Shown piece by piece: positions 1-7,300 of a DNA stretch of 10,869 nt. The position numbers and the translations under genes were made by a program. The notes under the pieces were generated by a model. It was not told the DNA's origin. It ran no database searches and worked only from the letters and a program-made list of their open reading frames with translations. Position 1 is the first letter of the stretch, and each line of letters begins with the position of its first letter. Source of the DNA: Phoronis ovalis (lineage: Eukaryota > Phoronida > Phoronidae); contig JAOXYB010059057.1 of NCBI GenBank assembly GCA_028565635.1, forward strand, positions 1-10,869, given 5' to 3'.

Positions 1-615
1 TGGTTTAAGCCGTTTCACCTGATGTGCAAGGGTCAATTTCACGAAAATATATAAACTTATTATTTAATTAAATAAATTAGTCTGAATTACAATCTTACAA
101 CCTGTGTTGTGTTTTAGTTAATTCTTCAGCATAACATATTGAGGAATCCGGGTAAAAAAAGTGGTTGGGGTTCAGCAAGACTGGGATCGTTTTTTATTTT
201 TTTGTTTTGGAAAGAGTTCCAATTTCGATGTAAGCCTTCCTTAGGCAGGCCATTAACGAACATGATCAATCAACATCTTACTTGCGCGGGTAGAATTCAC
301 AAACTAAAAAGTTGAAAAATGTAGACTATAGTGCAGTCGATCCTGAATAAAATTGTCAATATAAATTTTTAACTATTTTGCGAACTTTATTATGTTTTTT
401 TTGTGTTAAACATTTTTGATTGAGAACTTTATGGGTGATCAAATAATGATACCTTTAATTTACCAGAATGGTCTCATACATTTACCGTACTGATCGAGTA
501 GTATTTTCAAGACCTTATCTTGACTCGGTTGATCGGCCTTTAGAAAATTGCAGTGAATTTACCAGGTAGCTCGCCAGGGGTCACTTTTAAACTTATGTAT
601 GTTTTAAAAAGAGTT

Positions 616-651
616 AGCGTGAAGTCTAATCAAAGCGTGAAGTCAAATCAC
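616..651 (+). repeat. 18-bp imperfect tandem repeat, two copies
   Basis: agcgtgaagtctaatcaa is followed at once by agcgtgaagtcaaatcac (two mismatches). A decayed third unit may follow to about 672 (gtgaaattgaatcaca). It could be a short duplication or a repeated binding site in the upstream region. Confidence 0.7.
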
Positions 652-811
652 AAATCAGTGAAATTGAATCACACAACATTTTAAAAATATGTTGGTAATT
701 TTAACTAGGCAATAGGTTCATGAAAAATTATTTTAAAGTAATTTTAGCTATTTAAATGTCAATCATGTAGAATACTATGTTGCGGCTGTTTACACATGAG
801 TGACTATCAAA

Positions 812-817
812 TATAAA
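812..817 (+). promoter_or_regulatory. Possible TATA box (TATAAA)
   Basis: TATAAAG lies about 175 bases upstream of the first ATG of exon 1. A start of transcription 25-35 bases downstream would give a 5' UTR near 145-150 nt if unspliced. In A+T-rich DNA this hexamer is common by chance, and many animal genes lack a TATA box. Confidence 0.2.
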
Positions 818-906
818 GTAAGCTTTGCGCTTGGAGAGATAATCGACCGAAGTTTTGTATAATTATTTAAGCATATTAAGCCGTCTCTGGAGGCAAAGTA
901 AAAACT

Positions 907-936
907 ATGAGTACTACATTAAGACCTTCGAGGTAA
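907..936 (+). other. Short upstream ORF 1 (9 codons)
   Basis: ATG at 907 and TAA at 934 enclose nine codons, 53 bases before the first main-frame ATG. It matters only if the transcript starts upstream of 907. It could lower translation of the main ORF. Confidence 0.3.
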
Positions 937-949
937 CGTACACTTCTAT

Positions 950-1036
950 ATGAGACTGTGCAGGGTTGGAGTGAACAAATTTAGTCAAAATGAGACCCCG
1001 AACAAAGTGGAAGTTTTCCAAGATGGCGTTTTGTAG
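950..1036 (+). other. Upstream ORF 2 overlapping both candidate main start codons
   Basis: ATG at 950 opens a 28-codon out-of-frame ORF that ends at TAG 1034-1036, past both 990 and 1023. If the mRNA leader includes it, ribosomes using it would miss the main start codons. Context at -3 is weak (t), so leaky scanning is likely. Confidence 0.3.
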
Positions 1037-1343
1037 GAAAGTGTTGTTTGGAGTATTATTTCTGTTGTTAAATTTTGACCTCGTTTCTGCCGCTACAAAG
1101 GCAGAACTATCTGACGATGGATCCAGTCTTGCAGGAAATGTGCATTTTAATAATCCGGGACTCCTCGGCAAGTTCGGTTCGGATTATGATTCCGAAGAAT
1201 ATTATTTTCTTGGCATCGACAAAACTCAGGATGCGGTGGACCCCAGAAAATGGGGCGGATTAGACATTAAAAAAGAAGCTAAACTTTTTTCATCTGCTCT
1301 GAGAAAACTTAGCAACGATGAAATGGGTGTCACTAAAATGCAG
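990..1343 (+). CDS. CACHD1: Exon 1: signal peptide, acidic N-terminal segment, MGVTKMQ block (residues 1-118)
   Basis: Begins at ATG 990 (A at -3), with an in-frame second ATG at 1023 in stronger context (A at -3, G at +4). Starting at 1023 gives a compact signal peptide: basic CRK, hydrophobic VLFGVLFLLL, then small residues VSAA with likely cleavage near residues 34-35. Starting at 990 adds an 11-residue basic leader and still leaves a usable signal peptide; the choice is open and numbering here uses 990. Residues 36-95 are hydrophilic and acidic, including SDYDSEEYY. KLSNDEMGVTKMQ at the end corresponds to the vertebrate E-LGV-TMQ block. The exon ends in phase 0 at a strong donor, cag|gtgagta. 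Confidence 0.88.
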
Positions 1344-4300
1344 GTGAGTATCGAGTGCTCTTTTGTACCGTTTTAAACTGAAAGTTGAACAAAGACCAAA
1401 TGTAAATGACACAAATCAATGTCAAAGCTATCACATTACACTGATTACAGTGTAATTTACAATAGATCTAGAATTAAATTAACATTAAAGTTAGTAGTAA
1501 CCTCACATAGTTTAACATCATGGTAAAGGTTCTCATTTTTGCTTTATATTTGTTGTTGAGAATCATTAGCTTTCCTGCCTTAATATTTTGCTTTTTTTCT
1601 ATTAAAAGTTAGGCCGTGGCTAAACGTCTGGTTACCGGACTGCATATCTTGGGGCTAAACGTCAGGATATCGAGAAATCTCGCGAGAACATCGTTCTGCC
1701 GGACGTTTTACTTACTTGTCCGGTCAAAAAAAACTTCACTTACGTCCCAGGACTTAAATGGTTAAATGAAAATGTTCTGAAAATCCTTATACAATAGATT
1801 GCCCTTTTTTGAGCCTTGGCGGCAACCACATCTTGACATGTAAAAACAAAGTATCTTTAAGTCTTTCAGAGGCTGCTTAGAGGGATCAAGCACCCAGAGT
1901 TTTAATTTTTATAATGAATTTATTTTATGCTCATATTGCTTTACTTTAAAACTGGCTCCATCTCCCTCTTGCAATGCGCGGGTTTTAATCACGTGTTGGA
2001 GATCTCGAGAGATTTCGCCAATACGGGAAAAGCCGAGTTGATCCGAATTGGATGTCCGGATGCTTAGCCCCAAGATACGCCGTCTGGTAACTGGACGTTT
2101 AGCCACTCTGTAAAAGTTATTATTTTTTGTTCACTTATAACTTCACAGTAAAGCACTAGTTTACTTTGTTTTTCCCCTAAACTCCAAATCAAAATGTTGA
2201 TGAAAGACAGGTGATGCTTAATTTGAAATTATAAGCAAAAAGATCATAAGATGAAAAAGATGTAATTATATAATGCCACCTCAAAGAGTTTCAATATATA
2301 TATTGTATAGTGATCATCAATCCAGTAACATACTACACATGTTTATAAAAACTTGTGTATTAAAATAAATTAATTGTTACTCAAATGAACCATTAAGGAA
2401 TTGAAATTTGCAAAATAAGTCTGTCACTGAACAAACAGATCAAAAATGTAGTTTTTTTTAAAATGCTCAAGATTGTCGTAATTGAACTATTTGCATTTTA
2501 AACAAAATCAAAATAAATGAAAAAGTAGGCAAGTTTCAGCTCTAACTTGGCATAGTAAGCACTCACTGTATGTTACCCTTTGATCAATAAGACTTAAGCA
2601 CCATCATCAACTCATAATACCTATTTCTTAATACATCAAAGGTGGAAATCCTTTGCAGCATTAAGTCTTACAGAGTTAAGTCATTGATAAATGAAAGCTT
2701 CAGAAAATTATTTTTAAGGATCAGAGTTTTAACTTAAAAAGAAATAAATACAGTATGATTAGTCAAAGTATTATCTCAAAGTTAAAATTTTAATGAAAGT
2801 TATTTCTTAAAAATATTTGTGTCATAATAGCACATTTAATCAGTATATTTTTAGTGGGTCATAGATAAGTATATAGGAAAATATTGGGATTAGAGTAGTA
2901 GGAAATTAGGTGAGAATTATAAAATTGCTTAGAGTCTGTCAGATGATATTGAGCTGTGTTGCCCACAATGATAATTACTTCAAGGCAAAGATTTCATCAC
3001 TAGGCAGGTATAAGGAGATTACAGGTTATAATCAGCATGTAATTTTAATCTTTGCACATACCTTTGTTGATATGTTAAGGTATACAATATATTGCTATAA
3101 AATTATATAGTTTTTAATACCACATCACTATTATTTCTATCCAAAAATCTAAATTATTGTGTTGAGCTACTTGGAATTACTGATTATTAAAGGTTTAGGT
3201 GGTCAGCTGAAGAAATGCTTTTCTAAAAATTATCATGGCCTTAAGGTTTTTCATCATGATACATCACCTGGAACAGTGGAATCTAAGATAGCTCCTGCAA
3301 GTGAAAAGAACCAAAAATGATATTGTCTCCAGTTTCGTAATGAAGTAGTTACGCTCTCCCAAAACATTCCAACATTACGCTAGAGATACTCAAAGCTCGG
3401 TGGCACTTACTATTAAAGATGTGCTGCTAACATGAGTATGTAAATAAAGTTATCACTGAGATACTGAGCACTTGGTAATCAAGAATATATTGTACCAGCT
3501 GCTAATGATATCAAACAATTTGTTAAATCAATGAAGCTAATGATTTCAGCCTTGGTGTAACTGGTTTTACTATATAACAGATCCACACATATGCCACTGT
3601 TTTTGAATGGGTGCTTCTCTCACTCCCCACTGTTCACCCTATTCTCCCTGCCTCCCTCTCATTTTCCACAGGGCATTCTTGGTCCCATTTGTACGTAGTC
3701 CACGTGTTGTTTATCGATATTTCAAATTTTGCTAGTTATGAGGCACGGGGAGGTTTGTCTTCTTTCTACTGATCAATCCAAAAGTGTAGTGTGAGCTGCA
3801 TAGCAAAGATATCAAAAAATCATTTTTGAAATTAATTAGAACCACTTGTAATTTGTCTGGACTAGATCCATGAACTCACTGAGTGTGACAATAGAGGTGA
3901 AGCAAATGTTACAAGCAAAGCAAGTCTAAGTTTCTGCTTAGCAAAGTTATGTAGTCGGGAATGTTGCAACCCTTATGTGCACAATAGTTGGGGAATGGAA
4001 ATATTGGGTATGCTCACATTTTGTATCAAAAGATTTTGTGATTATGAACATCTGATTTCTTTCTCATAGAGGGTTCTTTCAAAAAGTTAGCGATTAACAT
4101 AGAACCTCGCATAGAACACTATTTTGCTGGCTATTGTAGGTCAGAATGCTAAAACTTTGTAATAAGGTATACTATTTAGCTTATCCTGATAGCTTTCTAG
4201 TCTATTGTGATCATAAATGACTAAAATTAGATTCTATCTAACTGATCGGATGAAGATATTATAAATGTTCCTCTGAAATTCTTACATTTATTCTTCTGTA

Positions 4301-7300
4301 TGTTTTTAGGAAATTTATGACTCCACACCTTGCATAAGGAAAGAACTGAAGGAAGAAAAACAAGTTGATGAGGTGAGTGCACTAGCTCTCGTGCTATGTA
4401 CAAATAAAAATTGTTTGTGAATGAACCATTCAACTTTACACAGAAATTCTGAGAATATTAAAGGAAAGAAAATGTAATATACTTTTACTTGTTGTAAGTG
4501 GTGGGCGAGACTTGAGATTCGGTAATTCAATTTTTGTTCAAATATAGTATTAAAGTTAAAATCGTAACCTCTTTTGAACAAAATTAGATAGGTTGCTCAT
4601 TAACATATTTTAAGTTGCGATCACATAATAATTGTAGTTGTATTGACAAAAAGTTTCTTCTACATTGTTCCAAAATAGTCATGGAAGTCCAGTAATGGAC
4701 TCTCCCCTTGGATTCATTATATTTTTATTTAGTTTAAATTTTGGTTTGAAATATCAATATACATAAAGTAAAACTTTTTATTTGTAAACAAACATAAAGG
4801 GCATCCATACAAAGTATCAATTCCCTCTGATCAGCAATTCAATCTGCAGAAAGCAATGTGTCAAGAAAAATGAACAGATAATATTTAAACAAGAAGATGT
4901 GTAATTCCGACAGCGAACTCCAGAATGCAAACAAGTGCTGTAATGTTTGTAGAGGTCGAGCTAAAGAATTGTCAAAATCAGGGCTTATTGTAATGGTTAG
5001 GGATCAACACTCTCCATGAAATTCTGTATAAATTTACATAAGTAAGGAAGTGATAGATTTATGTACTCCATAACTATGTGCAGATTAACTGATTATCACT
5101 AACTTTAAATTACTGTGCAAGATTTAATGTAAATGTTCCTGAACAGGTATATTAATACTGGTTAAATCACTGCTGATGTGAATTGTAAATGAGTTTAATG
5201 TCCTCTTCACGAATGGTGTTGTCAGCCTGTGTTGCAAAATTGTCCTAAATTTGGGAGGTTTTCATGAGATTACTAATTAGGGATTGATCATACTGTTTGT
5301 GCATAGATTGTTATTCAATAAAGTCTGCCTAAATTCATTCATAAGCAACTTGCAAATTTTAGTTTGCAGGAAAAAGACATTTTTCTAGTTGAATTATTAT
5401 CTAGAACCTGAATGATGTCTTGATATGCATTACATTGTATTGATTGAAGAGTGGACTTGTGCTAAAAAAGTGTATATTTTAAGTGTATGTATTTTAAGGT
5501 AAACTTTGTTGAGATTATGCCTAGCCCCAGGCTATGAACTATATATTAAAAGCTTGTTGATTCTTTTTGGGTTGTAGTTGGGAAATCTTTCCCTGTAATG
5601 GTTTACTAGACTGGTGACCCAGAACAATAGCTTTGAGAAAGTAAAATGAAGTGATTCAATAATTGCATTCTGCTAGCTAAATGAAGCAAAGTATCAGCAG
5701 AGACAGCTCTTACTTAATTCTTAAAGAAATCATTTGTCAGTGATTAATGCTTACTAGTGTTCACCACTTCATGTACTGCCTACCTAGTTCATTAATGACC
5801 AAGATAAAGGGTGTGCTGTATTACAGTTTTGACCAGCTGTGTAGTCTACTAGTGAAATATTGTATTAACATGCATATTACCTCTAGAAGTTTGATCATCT
5901 TTAACAAATTGATCTTGTTTTGCCAGAACTGTTTGTTTGCTTTACTGCTATTTGTTGGATCCCACCTATTTCTATAACCAAATAATTTGATTAACAATTT
6001 ACCAGAGATAAATATGTTTTTCTTGGAAATCTTTTCTTACACAAAAGCCCTCATTGTGATTAATGTTTTTCTTCAAGCGAATCTTACTTCTTATGATATT
6101 TCCACCGGCAATGAACCATCAGAATTGGCAATATATTTTTAAATATATTACCAAAAATTAAATTTTTTTATCAAAAGTTATAGAGGGGATAGGATATTTG
6201 AGTGTTCTGCTTAAAATTACAAGAGCATTCAACTTATACCCATAATTGTTGATTTGTTAGATTTTTATTAGGTTGCTGTAGACATCACATAATTGGATGT
6301 GAAAACATGATGGATGTGAAAACATTAAAGCCTAACATAAACATCACTGGTGATATAATGACTTCTATAGCAGATTTAGTACATAAATTTTAACCATAAA
6401 TGCCATAGACAACTACTGTAAAACATCTATATTTTCTGTATTTACTTAACAAAGTAGTGTTTTATTTGTATCATGTGAGGTGTAATTTGACTAAATATGA
6501 ATCTGAGAAGTATATTATGATTTTTGTGTTGTTTTTCCATGTTAGAAAGATAAATGAAATCTACCGAATCCAAGAATATAGTTAAAATAATTTGAGTCTC
6601 ACATTATAATTTTTCAATAACTGAATGTTACCTCTTTGAATCTGATTATGTTTTAAGAAGAGTATAACATATCTATGCTAAACAAAACAACATTGAGATT
6701 GATTGCAATTTGCAGGAGTAAAAATGGAGGATATAGAGACAGGGTGATTGTGATATTAACTTAGAAATGCTTAAATTTTTCTTCATAGGTCATATTTAAA
6801 AGTTTTTTAAGATTAAAATTGGTTTAAAAAGAACACCAACTGTTCACCAGCAATGATTCTAGTTAATAGTAATAATGAGAATGAAAATAAATGATATAGC
6901 ATAGAACCACTGTGCATTTAGAGTTTAAAGCAAGATTTGTGTTCATCTAATATATAATGAAATTTGAATTGATTTTCTTTGTGATGAAAGAGAATATCTG
7001 TGCAAAAGATGAATTATTACACGGAATTGTAAAATGTTGAAAGCATCTGAATATGTGTGAGTAGCTCAGATGTTTTGTTATAGAGAATGCAATTTCCTAT
7101 TAGAGACCTATATGTTACAAAACTGATCAAATCTGATTTGATATTAATTTTACAGAATTGTGTAATAGAGTGGAAGTCTTAGACTACAAGCTAACAAGTC
7201 CTTTTGCTCTGTTTCAGCTGGCTCAGAGACTTAGCAAAAAGCTAGGAGATTTTCGCCGGGTCCTGTCTTCAAACAAAAGACGGGTTGAACATCTGTACAA

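Larger units (their letters stand above)
1..989. other. 5' flanking and presumed 5' UTR
   Basis: No ORF of note on either strand. The stretch is A+T-rich, with a tandem repeat near 616-651, a TATA-like motif at 812-817 and two short upstream ORFs close to the gene start. The transcription start and any upstream non-coding exon cannot be set from the sequence alone. Confidence 0.5.
1611..2110. mobile_element. Non-autonomous hAT-like DNA transposon (MITE), 500 bp
   Basis: Terminal inverted repeats of about 60 bp (1611-1671 and 2051-2110) match at 47 of 56 aligned bases over the core, seven of the nine differences being transitions. Both sides are flanked by TAAAAGTT (1603-1610, 2111-2118). The right end reads CAGAGTGGC on the minus strand; the 8-bp duplication and CAG-G-type end fit the hAT superfamily. 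The left end (AGGCCGTGGC) has lost or changed its first base. Because the base after both flanks also permits TAAAAGTTA, a 9-bp duplication, as in Mutator-like elements, is not excluded. No transposase ORF is present. The ends are CpG-richer than the surrounding intron. Confidence 0.85.
1344..4309 (+). other. Intron 1 (2966 nt)
   Basis: Phase-0 intron, gtgagta to tgtttttag. It contains the transposon-like element at 1611-2110, several short inverted repeats and a pyrimidine-rich patch near 3614-3671. Beyond these I see no coding exon: the exon 1/exon 2 join is ungapped against the family. Confidence 0.85.
4373..7217 (+). other. Intron 2 (2845 nt)
   Basis: Phase-0 intron, gtgagt to tgtttcag. 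It is A+T-rich with scattered short chance ORFs, a foldback at 6127-6152 and a direct repeat at 6294-6325. No coding exon is needed here: the exon 2/exon 3 join aligns with the family without a gap. I see no RNA gene or transposon in it. Confidence 0.85.

Noticed and set aside
914-1171. Minus-strand ORF of 85 codons
   Set aside because: Antisense shadow of exon 1.
1909-2106. Minus-strand ORF of 65 codons
   Set aside because: Lies inside the transposon-like element and over its right inverted repeat; no transposase motifs.
3672-3720. Possible extra exon after the pyrimidine-rich tract in intron 1
   Set aside because: Phase-0 reading hits a stop after eight codons, and the exon 1/2 junction already matches the family.
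4227-4581. Two overlapping minus-strand ORFs across exon 2
   Set aside because: They are antisense to a supported exon and its introns, with no recognisable content.
5747-5977. Plus-strand ORF of 76 codons in intron 2
   Set aside because: Hydrophobic because of A+T-rich base composition, no recognisable domain, and sits in an intron where the flanking exons join without a gap.
7156-7217. Upstream extension of exon 3 from the acceptor-like ttttacag at 7148-7155
   Set aside because: Exon 2 ends in phase 0, and phase-0 reading from 7156 meets TAG after eight codons; the family alignment starts at LAQR (7218).
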